64,000 nt of DNA from Sthenelais limicola (taxonomy: Eukaryota > Annelida > Polychaeta > Phyllodocida > Sigalionidae). A program made the translations under genes and the position numbers. Positions 21,350 to 31,592 of this stretch are shown in pieces. A model generated the notes under the pieces. It made no database searches. It had not been told where the DNA came from and saw nothing but the letters and a program-made list of their open reading frames with translations. Position 1 is the stretch's first letter. Every line of letters starts with the position of its first letter. Location: the NCBI GenBank assembly GCA_942159475.1, contig OW804096.1:17818906-17882905 (forward strand), in the 5' to 3' direction.

Positions 21350-21655
21350 ATTGACACTCTTACTCCACGTTGGTGTATGTACCACATGTAAATTTGTATG
21401 GGCGGGAGTAGTGTGGTAATTTGCACCAGTTCAATGCGTGTGGTATGACATTGCCATTCCCTCTTCCTCCCCCCAGTACACAGCTATACATACCTATACA
21501 TAGCAACGTGGGAGTAAATATAGAACCTAAATTTGAATGTGGTACTCAAGACACTATTGCACTGTCCCCGATGGGATTTGTTTGTAACCCACAAACAAAA
21601 AACAAACATGTTGGACAGTGCAATAGTATCCCTCATACCACATTCTCATTAGGTT
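21350..21655 (-). repeat. Family D element, inverted copy
   Basis: In reverse it matches 12560-12878: 'ttactccacgttggtgtatg', 'tatgggcgggagtagtgtgg', 'agttcaatgcgtgtggtatg', then the foldback CACTATTGCACTGTCC and GGACAGTGCAATAGTATCC with 'ataccacattctc'. A T-rich tract follows at 21660-21680. Confidence 0.85.
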
Positions 21656-22330
21656 CTATTTATTTTTATTTTTTTTAACAAGATTTTATTTCGTAGATAT
21701 TTCACAATCTGTGATACATTTCAAACATACGAACATAAATTTGAGAAACATAGGCAATATTTATAATTAAGACATTATTCATGAATTGAATTTCATTGAT
21801 TTTTTTTAAGGATTTAACAATTTCTTCATAGTCAAGACATAGTCAATGGGCACAGTTAGGCATTAAGTCCTTCCATGTTCAAGATATATCAAGATCACTC
21901 GCTTTACTAGACAATACTCATGTTAATAGCGGTAACCATCACTCCATCTCTCATTATTTTCTTTAAAAATTATTTTCTATAAATTTTCAATAAGAACAAT
22001 GTTAAGATTAAAATTAAATTCAAAACGAAAGGATAATAAAAACTTCCATGCTTATATAAGAGTCAGTGTAGGTCAGGTCATGATGAAAATCACAATTATG
22101 AAACATTTTTGTGAAAATTGTAACTGCCTGTTTACCTGAATAAAATAAGTCCCAAAAAAAAATGTTCAACAAACACAAAAGCCTGACAGGGCAATGACGT
22201 TACAACAACCATTTTTTTAGTACATATTTTGGCCTCCTAAAAACATAATTTTAACAGTTCGCTAGGATAAGAACACAAGGGGCTACATAAGTATGCACCA
22301 TAATAGTCATCTGACTATAAATTTTTACAT
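21656..22330. other. AT-rich tract, T-run start
   Basis: Starts with a T-rich run ('ttatttttattttttttaac') that may be the reversed tail of a retro-insert. The rest is AT-rich and unassigned. 22331-22336 (TTTAAT, i.e. ATTAAA in reverse) is a possible polyadenylation signal for the frame at 22429-22830. Confidence 0.35.
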
Positions 22331-22428
22331 TTTAATCATAGAATTATGAGATGCAGCTTACAGTTACAGACATATAGCATAAGAAGTATGATTAGGCTGA
22401 GGGCAAAAAATCATAATCTCCATAACAT

Positions 22429-22830
22429 CTATATGCCACATATAGTGTGTGGTATGGCCTGTGTACAAGCTAAAGAAGAGAACTTGTCCCTGAGGCACTC
22501 ATTAGCGATTTTCAAGGTCGTCTCATCCTCATTATAATCCTCCATCCTGCCATTTGGTATAAAAACTAACATGTCTTGTGCCAAAGGAAAATGAGGTTGG
22601 TACAATACGTTTTCCGAAATTTTAACAAGAAAATGGTTGGAATTCGATGAAAATCGATGGCAAAACGTGCACTTACGCTGCCCCTCCCACATGACCATGT
22701 TTATAGTTCCGGGTCTTTGCAATGGGTTCATATCAATGCGCGTATGACCTGCTGGGTTGTGACAAGTCCTGCAGAATGTAGTTCTATTTTGAATCGTTAT
22801 TTCGCTTAATTTTAGGTTAATTACCATCAT
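22429..22830 (-). CDS. Hypothetical 133-residue protein with two CxxC pairs
   Basis: I do not recognise this gene. The minus-strand frame opens MMVINLKLSE and runs 133 codons to a TAG. Residues 20-23 read CRTC and residues 54-57 read CTFC, each followed by H or F-H within a few residues (CRTCHNPAGH, CTFCHRF), so a small zinc-binding fold is possible. The C-terminal third is acidic (MEDYNEDETT) and then turns cysteine-containing. It is free of the repeat families that fill the window, and upstream sequence (22831-23640) is also unique. An ATTAAA lies about 93 nt after the stop. Against it: no partner exon, no known family, and a start chosen only because it is the first ATG. It could be a real short gene, the last exon of a spliced gene, or a fortuitous frame. 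Confidence 0.35.
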   Translation of the reverse strand: MMVINLKLSEITIQNRTTFCRTCHNPAGHTRIDMNPLQRPGTINMVMWEGQRKCTFCHRFSSNSNHFLVKISENVLYQPHFPLAQDMLVFIPNGRMEDYNEDETTLKIANECLRDKFSSLACTQAIPHTICGI

Positions 22831-23640
22831 TAAGATATGGATACGATTTAAATTACTTAATAAGATAAATGTTGTTCAGTTTGATATTCAAACTCCTGTA
22901 CTTTTTGTGTTTTAACTCGGCGTTTTTCGCCGACTCAAGTCTGTCACTGACACTGTCAGTCATAGAAGTTCTCTGCGTCAGTCAACCGATGCAAATGGAT
23001 AAGTTTCACAGCTTTCCACAGTTTTAAATCTTTGATATTCTTAGCAAAATCGGATTTTTTCATATGATTCCTCTGTTGAAATTTTCATTTGAAGTACTTA
23101 GCTTTATTATTTCGAGAGAAAATCGGGAAAACGATCGACGGTTTACCGAGTGGACCTAGGCCCTAAGCTAAGGCTAAGCTTCGCAAAATCAAAACGTGCT
23201 GTGCAGGAAAATCGCTCACGTTTTTTAATCAATTTGTTGCCTTTTCGCAGCTTTACATCTTTTAAAAACTCAACTAATGCTTTGGTAACGGGTAGACTTC
23301 GATAAACATGAAAGGATTTTGGATTATTTCCTTTATTTGATCAGATTTTTTCATGACCGCTCCAAGTGATAGCTCCAATACCGTAACTAAGCACACCGAT
23401 CTATAGTAGGTCTACCGATAATTTTGTTGACAGTTGCCTGTCTCACAAGCGCCTTCGGCGGTGGTTAGTTTCTACCTACACCAATGATCGATTATAACAT
23501 AAACTAAATAGAGACAATAAGTTACTCGATTATTTTCCTTTGGCTATGGTCGATTAACCTATGTGTATTTTTAGTTCAGAAGGAATTATTTAAATAGAAA
23601 TATAAAAAAATACGATCGGGACTATTTTGTTCATTAGGTG
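22831..23640. other. Unique sequence, possible promoter side of the minus-strand frame
   Basis: Non-repetitive, with more CpG than its surroundings. It contains a hairpin CGGCG-TTTTT-CGCCG at about 22918-22934 and 'gtcactgacactgtcagtca' next to it. If 22429-22830 is a gene, its 5' region would lie here. No splice-linked exon was recognised. Confidence 0.25.
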
Positions 23641-23692
23641 CGGGTAATACGGCGGGGAGCGGGTAATACGGCGCCCGTATTACCCGCTCTCT
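23640..23692. repeat. GCGGGTAATACGGCG direct and inverted repeats
   Basis: 'gcgggtaatacggcg' occurs twice in direct order, at about 23641 and 23660. It is then followed at once by its inverse, so GAGCGGGTAATACGG and CCGTATTACCCGCTC form a perfect 15-bp-arm hairpin with a 3-nt CGC loop. It is strongly GC-rich against an AT-rich background. Confidence 0.85.
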
Positions 23693-23774
23693 TTGATATG
23701 GCGCTCTGTGCTTAAGCCTATGGGCGTATCGTACCAACTCCCCCAAAGGTATAATAAATCGATCAATGTAACTA

Positions 23775-23888
23775 TAGTTGATAAACTCCTCAAGAATCAG
23801 AACATTTCAATAAATTGATCTTATAAAATAAATACTTTGAAAAATATCATTTTTGCAACTCATGACTCATTTCCCTGGAACACATCAC
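23775..23888. repeat. Family B MITE, right-end fragment
   Basis: It carries 'cctcaagaatcagaacattt', 'aaatactttgaaaaatatca', 'gcaactcatgactcatttcc' and the end CTGGAACACATCACGA. The left two-thirds is missing. Confidence 0.8.
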
Positions 23889-24346
23889 GAATACTTACTC
23901 AAACTTTCCGACCCATAAATCATGAAACCATATTAAATACAAATAAGCTAACCTTACCACCAAGCCGCTCGTAGAAAATAATTGGAGCACTAATACTCCC
24001 CAGGGAGCTATTAGAGGGGAGCGGGAGAGATTGCTGGGGTGTGATATAATATGTGATAGCACGCGGCATGAGGTGGATAAATATAGAAGATACATTGAGA
24101 CGTTAAACTGTCGTACTGGACACATCAACTATGTATTCCCAAGTGCCAACGTCCTCAAATGGATCATCGTTTTTCTCTTTAATAAAGGGAGGCGAGGTGA
24201 AGGTAATGTATTAGTAGCAGCTGTGTGTTCTCATAATAGAATCGTCTTAATTTATGGTGTGTACAGTCAGTCCAGGAAGTGTGTGGACCTAGAAGTCCTG
24301 CATTGTTATATCATAGAAATAGAAAAGAGATGCAAGATTAATTTGA

Positions 24347-24755
24347 ACTAGCAAATACCCGTGCTTCGCATGGGATTTGCTAGTGGGACAGTGGGGCCCA
24401 CATCTTCCCACTCTCCTTGTTCCCTCTCCAACCATCTTTCTCTTTCAAGTTGTCTCTGTAAGCTAGTATCTGTATTAACATTCGTACCTCAAATGGAACC
24501 CTGTTAAAATGTTTTTTTGTCACTGTTGTATTGTTGTTGCCTCCCATTCCCTCTCCCCCCCCCGCCCTCTCCCCCCGTCCCTCTTCCTCCTTCCCCTCCC
24601 CTGCCCCCCTTTTCCTCCCCTCTCCCCCAGCCCTCTCCCCCTGCCCCTCCATTTTTGGCAATGTGCATGTGAAATATAATGGAGATCTGGCCAGCGGTTT
24701 CAGAGAAGATAGGGGTTTAAGGCTCCAAACCCTTATTTTATTAATATAGAGATCA
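24347..24755 (+). repeat. Dispersed repeat opening with a GCTTCGC hairpin
   Basis: It opens with an imperfect hairpin at 24347-24384 (ACTAGCAAATACCCGTGC paired with 'gcatgggatttgctagt'). A C/T-rich tract follows (24535-24650), then 'agatctggccagcggtttca' and an end 'ttaaggctccaaacc'. The 'acccgtgcttcgcatggg' opening is a motif I know from many invertebrate interspersed repeats of uncertain class. Frames within the C-rich tract are artefacts. Confidence 0.5.
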
Positions 24756-25026
24756 TTGAATGGCCTGCGGCTAACAAGGATCTACCATATTGATTTTTTA
24801 TACCAAAGCACTAGACAAGCAAATAGTTGTTTGGCTAGTCAACTACGGCACCAACTGGGTATAATGTCAAAAATGGGCTTGATGTCATGAGCAAGCGTAA
24901 TGTCAACCAATAGGGTGCATTCTTATAATTAGGCTTAAAAAATGTTGTATAGATCTTCACCATGGATCCATTTGACAATATACAATGGTATGTATCCACT
25001 CATTTGGAGCGTGTACAACCCCCGAT

Positions 25027-25340
25027 CATGGTATAATAAACATTAGGACAGCTAATAAGTGTTTCTTTATTTTAAGGTTGATTTTTCATTTTTTATTTTT
25101 TTTTAAAAAGTTTGCAATATTTCTGGTTGGACAATTACTGGTGAAGTAGCTAAATATATTCCACAGGATGAACTTTGAAGTGCATAGGTATATTTAATAC
25201 ACAACCTTGAAGTTTGGATGAAACATTTGTACGACTTAGGGCATTAGATGAGAACATTCCTACAGAAAGATCTTGTGGACTAAATACTTAGAAAAATACT
25301 AGTCTTGCGACTTGTGTCTCATTTCCCTGAAACACATCAC
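25027..25340 (+). repeat. Family B MITE, left end missing
   Basis: It begins at 'aataaacattaggacagcta', retains 'gtgaagtagctaaatatatt' and 'acaaccttgaagtttgg', and ends 'cttgcgacttgtgtctcatt' and CCCTGAAACACATCACC. Confidence 0.8.
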
Positions 25341-25708
25341 CTTTCCTTAGCTTGTACAACTGGCCCCTGGTGACGTCACAGACAGCTGACAGTTAATGTG
25401 AGAAAGACTACATATACCTGCCTACGAGGGAGCCTGTGACATAAAATAATTACAGGGAGTAAACGGGCCTTGGCAACTTTACTTCTAAGTTGGCAACAGG
25501 AGAGCTTCAAAGCAATATCCTGCAACAGACTGTTGCTAGGAAGCAAACAGTCGACAGATCCAAGCAACAATAATTGTTGCTTAGCGAGTTCAGGTGGAAC
25601 GTTCCCTCCTGAAGGAAGCTATTTTTTGTTTTGTTTTTTAAAAAGGTTTTTATTCTGCATCCCAGCCATCTGGGCTCATACAATTCTACAAGTCTCCCTC
25701 TTTCCTTT

Positions 25709-25946
25709 GGGTCAGATTTTCAGAAAATGTACAATTGGCAGATAAACATATTTTGTAAATCCTGCTAAATTGGACTGAAAAATCATCAACACTAGGTATA
25801 TATAATGGGTATATTTGGTATTGCCTTGATTCAGGCAATCTGTCTGGTTATTTTGGACTATATTTTGAACCTGATTATTGTCCTAGATTTGGGTTATTTG
25901 AAAGAATTGGTGAAGGTGAATTGTACATTTTCTGAAAATCTAACCC
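25709..25946 (+). mobile_element. Family A MITE, full length
   Basis: The ends GGGTCAGATTTTCAG and CTGAAAATCTAACCC are 238 bp apart. It shares the variant interior 'ggcagataaacatattttgt' and 'gattcaggcaatctg' with the copy at 57413. Confidence 0.9.
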
Positions 25947-26121
25947 TTATGCTTTTCTTTTCCACTCATACCTTCACAGTGGCTTGGTTCTCGCTCATTA
26001 TTGTAACATAATACAGAGCTCCAGCCTTGACATTTGTATAATAAAGCACTTCATGCAAAGGTTACAAATCTGAGGAAGTTAAACTTTTACTTGTGGAAGT
26101 GCAATCAGCAACTGAAGAATA

Positions 26122-26335
26122 GGGGCCTGTTGCATAATAAATTATTCCTAAAGATTGCCCTTCTTTAGCTACCTTCCCTTGCTAAACAGCTGGTAAGGAA
26201 CATTTAAGAAAGGAATTAATCATATAGACAAAGCTAATTCTTATTCCTACAGAAGGAGTTCCCTACCTAAGCAAGGACAAATAGCTTAGCAAGGAACATG
26301 TAATATAAGTAAGGATTACTTATACAACAGGTACC
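26122..26335. mobile_element. MITE with CCTGTTG-ATAA ends
   Basis: GGGGCCTGTTGCATAA at the left is mirrored by 'ttatacaacaggtacc' at the right. The two ends bound about 214 bp, inside which 'ttccttgctaa' and 'ttagcaaggaa' types recur in both orientations. One copy only in this window. Confidence 0.6.
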
Positions 26336-26358
26336 TTCTGACTATCGCTTCCAATATT

Positions 26359-26584
26359 GGGTCAGATTTTCAGAAAATGTACAATTCGCCTTCACCAATG
26401 CTCTCAAATAACTCACATTGAAGACAAAAATGAGCTTCAAAATGCAATTTAACATAACAGAACTGATACTTAAAATCAATGCGGCACCAAATATACTCAG
26501 ATATACCCAGTATTCTTCATTTTTCAGCCAAATTTAGGAGAATTTCCTAAATGTGTAGAGCTGCCAATTGTACATTTTCTGACC
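26359..26584 (-). mobile_element. Family A MITE, right end worn
   Basis: It starts GGGTCAGATTTTCAG with a full minus-orientation interior. The last bases depart from consensus after 'gtacattttctgacca'. It lies 23 bp from the previous MITE. Confidence 0.85.
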
Positions 26585-28440
26585 ATCCCTTCCATTATTG
26601 TTGTTCTGTCTTATTTCCCCCTTGTACATCACTACATTCAATACATCTATTATATATGAATCAAGAATTTCATCTGAAGACCACCAACAACTGGTTGCGC
26701 CATAGCATCTGAGAAAAGTCTGAGAAAAGTGATTCTTAAATCATTTAGATGTCAGATGAAAAAGTTAATTAATTTTTAAACTGGATGCTGGACTTGTTAA
26801 GAACATTTGAAGGAGTTGTTGGGTTCCACTGAACCTGAGATGTCAAGATTGGAGTGGCGTTCAATAGCAGTGTTTCCCTCTCCACTATTATCACTATTCA
26901 GGATCCAGACCAAAGCTCTATTAGCCCCGCCCCTGAAGCACTCCTATAAGTGTATCTCATCAACTAACCCTGCTGTTGGCAGGAGAAGTCCCCTCATGGC
27001 TCCAGCATGTAATCTGACCAGTTCTAGTGTCAATAAAAGACATTTTATTGTAGTTTAGAGACCAACTCCTTATCCACCATGGTGTACTTGCAGGGCCAGA
27101 ACCTACTAGTGATTCCTCCTCCTCCTCCTTCACTTGTCTTCTACTGCCATGGGTCTAGGCAATGGATATATATTTGATTTTTATTTCCATAGAAATAATG
27201 ACAGGAAATCGGATTACCTTCTACTATAGAGCAGTTCTACCAAGTATACCGGCGATAAATATTCATGTAAAGTTGTTTTTTTTTATAAAAAATACTAGAA
27301 TCATTGCAATAGTCTTAAGGGAACTCTTCTAACTTACATATTAAATTTAAGAATGTGGGAACGAGCAATATGAAATTCTGAAAAATACATGGAAATCTTA
27401 CCTGAGTTGTACATTTATATTTATAAGTAAGAATGTATTTATCTTGATGGTTGAGCCATCCTTATCAAGTCTTAAATGCTTGTATTTGGTCTTATTTCAT
27501 GGAGTTACAATATATAATTACACTATATATTTATATGATTAAACCTCAGTGCTCAATTTTGAAATCTTTAAAATATTATTTGAGGGTGCAAATGGAACAG
27601 CAGGATTTGATATTTCCTCTCGGAACATATATATATTGTCTTTTTAAATAATAGAAATTATACAGATCGTCAACATATATGCGTATTCCTCTGTATAAAA
27701 TGAGTTTTTAGATTCATTGCACAGATGGGGTAATGTACACCCACAGCGCAGGTTCAGTGCCTCTCAGATTAGATGAGAATGGTATGTCAGTGATTGGATG
27801 CCTACTGCGCTAATGAGGAGGACATAATCTATGATGAAGATGGAATTAATGTATTGTTCTCTGTTGGGGATTGGAAACTAATCTCACTTTTTCCATTTTG
27901 ATTTGAATCATTTTTGTTGTAGACTATGGATAATAAGGCATTTCACTACCTATAGCCTCATTCTTATCAAGATATGAACTCTTGTCTTGACGAACAGCGA
28001 CCAACTGCTTTTTCATTAGATAAAGTTAAAGGCTTTTCCCCTACAAAAATTACCGTCGCACCTTCCCTTCAGTCATCCAGATATATATAACAGATGAACC
28101 ATTCAGACACTTTTTTGGGGGATTTAGTATATGTCGACTCACTTCTGATGACTTGAATCATACATTTATTGATAACCTGATCCATAAATTGCAACAAAAC
28201 AACCCTTATTGGATTATACTTACACTGATAGAAAGTAAAACAAGCCGCATGATAAGGGGCTTATCATGCTCTCTGCTTTCTCAATATGAGATAACATGCT
28301 TATCATGCTATGCCCTTCTCTATATGAGATGCAGCAAAGGCAAACCTTGGCCTTTGATGTGTACATGTCAAGGACTCCCACGCAGAAGTATCCCGCTGAA
28401 CATCTAAGATAGCATCATTATATCTGGAGTCAGTATCTGA
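26585..28440. other. No recognised gene; unique AT-rich sequence
   Basis: Several frames of 60-85 codons occur, none with a recognisable domain or convincing splice context. Near 27781-27820, 'ggtatgtcagtgattgg' with 'tgcctactgcgctaatg' is a fragment of family F in reverse. Confidence 0.4.
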
Positions 28441-28564
28441 TAGCATGGCGTGTATGCCTATATTACATTAACAGCTTTTAGACGCAATTTGATCAGATTC
28501 TGACCGACCTATTGTGAACAAAACCATCCAATAAAGAATTTCTGAATTGAATTGAATTGAATTC
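28441..28564 (+). mobile_element. LINE 3' end with TTGAA tail
   Basis: 'catccaataaagaatttctg' is followed by 'aattgaattgaattgaatt'. This is an AATAAA signal with a 5-bp repeat tail typical of 5'-truncated CR1/RTE-like elements. The left part ('tgtatgcctatattacatta') recurs in direct orientation at 29608-29630, so the same unit flanks the CRE/palindrome cluster. Confidence 0.6.
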
Positions 28565-28616
28565 TGGGATGGTTTTTCTTGCCTATAGACCACCTTTGTA
28601 TCAACGGAAGTAGCAT

Positions 28617-28945
28617 CTATACATAGTACTCACTGACGTCACGGCGCTCGCCGCGGCTTGCCATAATGTGGGTCAACTTTAGCTGGACATGAGTGCTCCA
28701 AGCCTCAAAAATGCAGTTTTCACCCCCAAAAGTTTTAGAGAAGGTTATATAAAGTATGCTGATAGGTTATATAGTCATTTTGTAGTGTGTCATGATGGAA
28801 TAATAAGTATAATTGCCATTAGCAAACATTTTAAACGGGAAATCCTATCGATCTAGTGTCTCCCGCTATCTATGCTGCCACACATTATGGCTGCCAGTGA
28901 GGATAGCCGCTGACTGGGGTGACGTCATGTGAATACTATGTATAG
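28617..28945. mobile_element. TIR element carrying CRE sites in both ends
   Basis: CTATACATAGTACTCAC at the left is mirrored by 'gtgaatactatgtatag' at the right. Each inverted end contains the perfect palindrome TGACGTCA, at 28634-28641 and 28920-28927. Length is 329 bp with no coding. TGACGTCA is the canonical CREB/ATF site. Another copy of that site lies at 29361-29368. Confidence 0.75.
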
Positions 28946-29165
28946 GGAGTGGTCTGAACGGCAGTGTTAAACTCCATAGAGAGAGTGGCGCCACCTATAG
29001 TATTTGGCGGTGTCAGAGGGTAAACTTCCGGTTCATATGTACACTCAATACCTGTTTTGCAAGGCATATTGGATTGAAATAAATGTGTGTACAGGTTGGT
29101 AAATTTAGCCTCTATTTTGGTATTAATAAGTTGATCTGATCAAATCGCGTCTAAAAGCACTAATA

Positions 29166-29264
29166 TTACCCTTGGTTTGGTGGTTTATTGTGGTCTGTGT
29201 GGTCATGGAAACACGAGGGCGGAGCCCGAGGGTTTCCACAATAAACCACCAAACCTCAGGGTAA
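29166..29264. repeat. Nested hairpin with 28-bp arms
   Basis: The left arm 29166-29193 ('gtttggtggtttattgtgg') pairs with 29236-29264 ('ccacaataaaccaccaaac') with about one indel. The loop contains a second palindrome ('ggaaacacgagggcgg' against 'agcccgagggtttcc'). Confidence 0.85.
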
Positions 29265-29452
29265 TAGTACTTTATTCCATGATTTGGCCGTGAGCGTACA
29301 ATATAATCGATATACTTGCCGCTCACAAGGTGGACAATATAAACTCTGTGTATTGTACAGTGACGTCACGACCGTTCAAGAGTATGAGGACAACCCAGTT
29401 TGATGAAATTAATGCCAATAAAGTTGTTTTAGGGTAAGAATCATGGAATAAA

Positions 29453-29596
29453 AGCAAGAATAGCAAAGTATCGCGTCTTTGGGGGCCTATATTCTCCTCG
29501 TATGGTCAAAAAACAACTCGGCCTGCGGCCTCGTAGTTTTCGGCCATACTCGGAGAATATAGCCCCCCTCATATGCGATACTGTGCTGTTCTTGCT
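29453..29596. repeat. Long inverted repeat (144 bp)
   Basis: The arms run from 'agcaagaatagcaaagtatc' through 'ctatattctcctcgtatgg' to a centre near 'cggcctgcggcc'. They return through 'ggccatactcggagaatata' and 'tatgcgatactgtgctgtt' to 'cttgct'. About 80% of arm positions pair. It is linked to the previous hairpin by TTTATTCCATGATT (29271-29284) and its perfect complement at 29439-29452. Confidence 0.85.
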
Positions 29597-29599
29597 ATA

Positions 29600-30900
29600 A
29601 TATGAGCATGGCATGTATGCCTATATTACATTATTAGCTTTGAGGAGGCTTGTATTGGTTCCTGTACATGTAGATCTTTATCTTTTATGTGCAGATGTAA
29701 CTCTGTTACATATACATGTTCTATATTGACAAAAGACTCGGGACTAGATGTGGCCCCATGCGAAAGACCATTTTCGCTGAAAATAAACACAAGCTTAGTA
29801 CTGCCACCCATGCCTCTGTTCCAGAGAACCTATATATAACAGAACCCCATATAACTTACTTTTCTCGCTTTATTTTATCTCAGCCTCTCTTATTCGTTGA
29901 CCAATCGAAAGGGAATGACATCAATAACTAAATGTGTGAGTTTAAACGAAAACTTAGTTCCAGATATGAAGATATTAGTGAAATTAGAAAAAGAAATGAT
30001 CGAAAAAGAGACAACACTGATGCATTACATTTTAGCTTTACTTTAGCTCTCCCCATTCTCCTCATGATGATTGACGAGAACGGGGAAACGAAATTATATA
30101 TGGAGTTCCCTGTGGTAGCCACAGACGTTTCCCATAGATATCCTTTCCGATTGGGGACAACACAGACAATTTAATGATTCAAATTATCATAAAAGTATAT
30201 CTTGCATCTGCAATCTATTTATATAATGTGCAGGAATGTCTAGCTCTGCATGCTTCTCTGTGTTTTCTGAAACTCTGGAGTTCTAGTTAATAAATATCTA
30301 GTTTTACTTTCCAAGAAACCTTTAAGGTAGGAGATAATTGTCATTCCTACACGAGGAATTTATTGCGTAACCAAGGAAAATGTTCCTGAAACACATCACA
30401 AATATTTTGTATAAGGTTTATAATGATCGCTTGAAAAACTGCCATTTGTCCCCCCCCCCCCCTCCCCGCCCTTATCGCAATCTAGTATTCAATAACAAGT
30501 TTTATAAATATATGCGTTAATACTTAATGTTGAATTCCTTTGCTATATTGAGTACAAACTTGTAGACCACGATGCGATCGTCTTGTATCAATTTCCTTGC
30601 ATTTAGTTTGTAGTTAACCTTAGTCCTGGAGGAATTATAGTAAAAAAGATCATATTGATTGTAACTATCATCATTGTATGACCAGGCTCTGTTCTGTTGT
30701 ATCGTATATTTCTGGGCAAGAAGAAAACGTCATCTTTTTACCAGACTTCATTGATTAATATGCCCTGAATAAAATATAGTTCTAAAAATATACCTTCTTT
30801 GATCTATTTAGCAGTGGGCTGCTACTTACTCATCAAAGTATTTATCAAAACCTCATTTAATTATTATTATAAGTATTGGCTGAGATTTTGATCCGACATA
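29600..30900. other. No recognised gene
   Basis: Frames of 60-80 codons (for example 29932-30174, plus) show no recognised domain. 30133-30158 matches 268-293 exactly in inverse orientation over 26 bp. A C run lies at about 30450-30465. Confidence 0.4.
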
Positions 30901-30901
30901 T

Positions 30902-31025
30902 GGGTCAGATTTTCAGAAAATATACAATTATATACCCGGTATTCATCATTTTCCAACCTAATTTAGCAGAATTTCCTACATAAGTTGGGCAGTCAATAAC
31001 TGTACATTTTCTGAAAATCTGACCC
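30902..31025 (-). mobile_element. Family A MITE, 124-bp internal deletion derivative
   Basis: Both ends are intact (GGGTCAGATTTTCAG and CTGAAAATCTGACCC), but the interior has lost about 110 bp. Flanks ATAT and GTAT are consistent with a slightly mutated 4-bp target duplication. Confidence 0.9.
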
Positions 31026-31085
31026 GTATATGTTATTTTAAACAAAAGTTTGTGGAAATATGAACTTATGCCAGGGAGTGAACTT

Positions 31086-31121
31086 GTTCGGGCATGTTCG
31101 GGCATGTTCGGGCATGTTCGG
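31086..31121. repeat. 10-bp tandem repeat, 3.5 units
   Basis: The unit is GTTCGGGCAT, repeated in perfect register. Confidence 0.9.
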
Positions 31122-31238
31122 TATTGTATTTGTAAACAGAAATGGCTTGTAATATTATTAATAGAGTCATGACGCGAAGCTTATTGAATTATAAGATTAA
31201 TTACGCTTATAACTAACTTTACGTATCGGTCCCAGTTT

Positions 31239-31592
31239 CAATAGGGGATTTGCATGTGCAACTGTACATGTCAAATACAATACATGCTGGGATAGATACA
31301 GTTCAGAAATGAAACACAAATTTTTTAGCAACATTTTTTTATCAAGAATTGCAAGAATGTTTTCAGCAATAGCATAATTTGTATAAATGTGCTATAAAAG
31401 CAAAATGTATGATGGGTAAGATAGAGATCTGTATTATAGAAACATGTATACCACGTGGATATCACCATTGGAGCACCGATAGATATTCCATGCTGTACAT
31501 GACATTATATTCTGTAGATTGTACTGATATATAATTCCAATAATTCCATGCGAATCAAGATTCAAGATGGCGGAATTGCAACTCCCTTATTG
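31239..31592 (-). mobile_element. Family C MITE, full length
   Basis: It runs from CAATAGGGGATTTGCAT to GCAACTCCCTTATTG, 354 bp. It has the family interior 'acatgctgggatagatac', 'tcaagaattgcaagaatg' and 'agattcaagatggcgg'. It is the same orientation as 17270. Confidence 0.88.

Noticed and set aside
24380..24749. Gly/Glu-rich minus frame and Pro/Ser-rich plus frame
   Set aside because: Both arise from a C/T-rich stretch inside a dispersed repeat.
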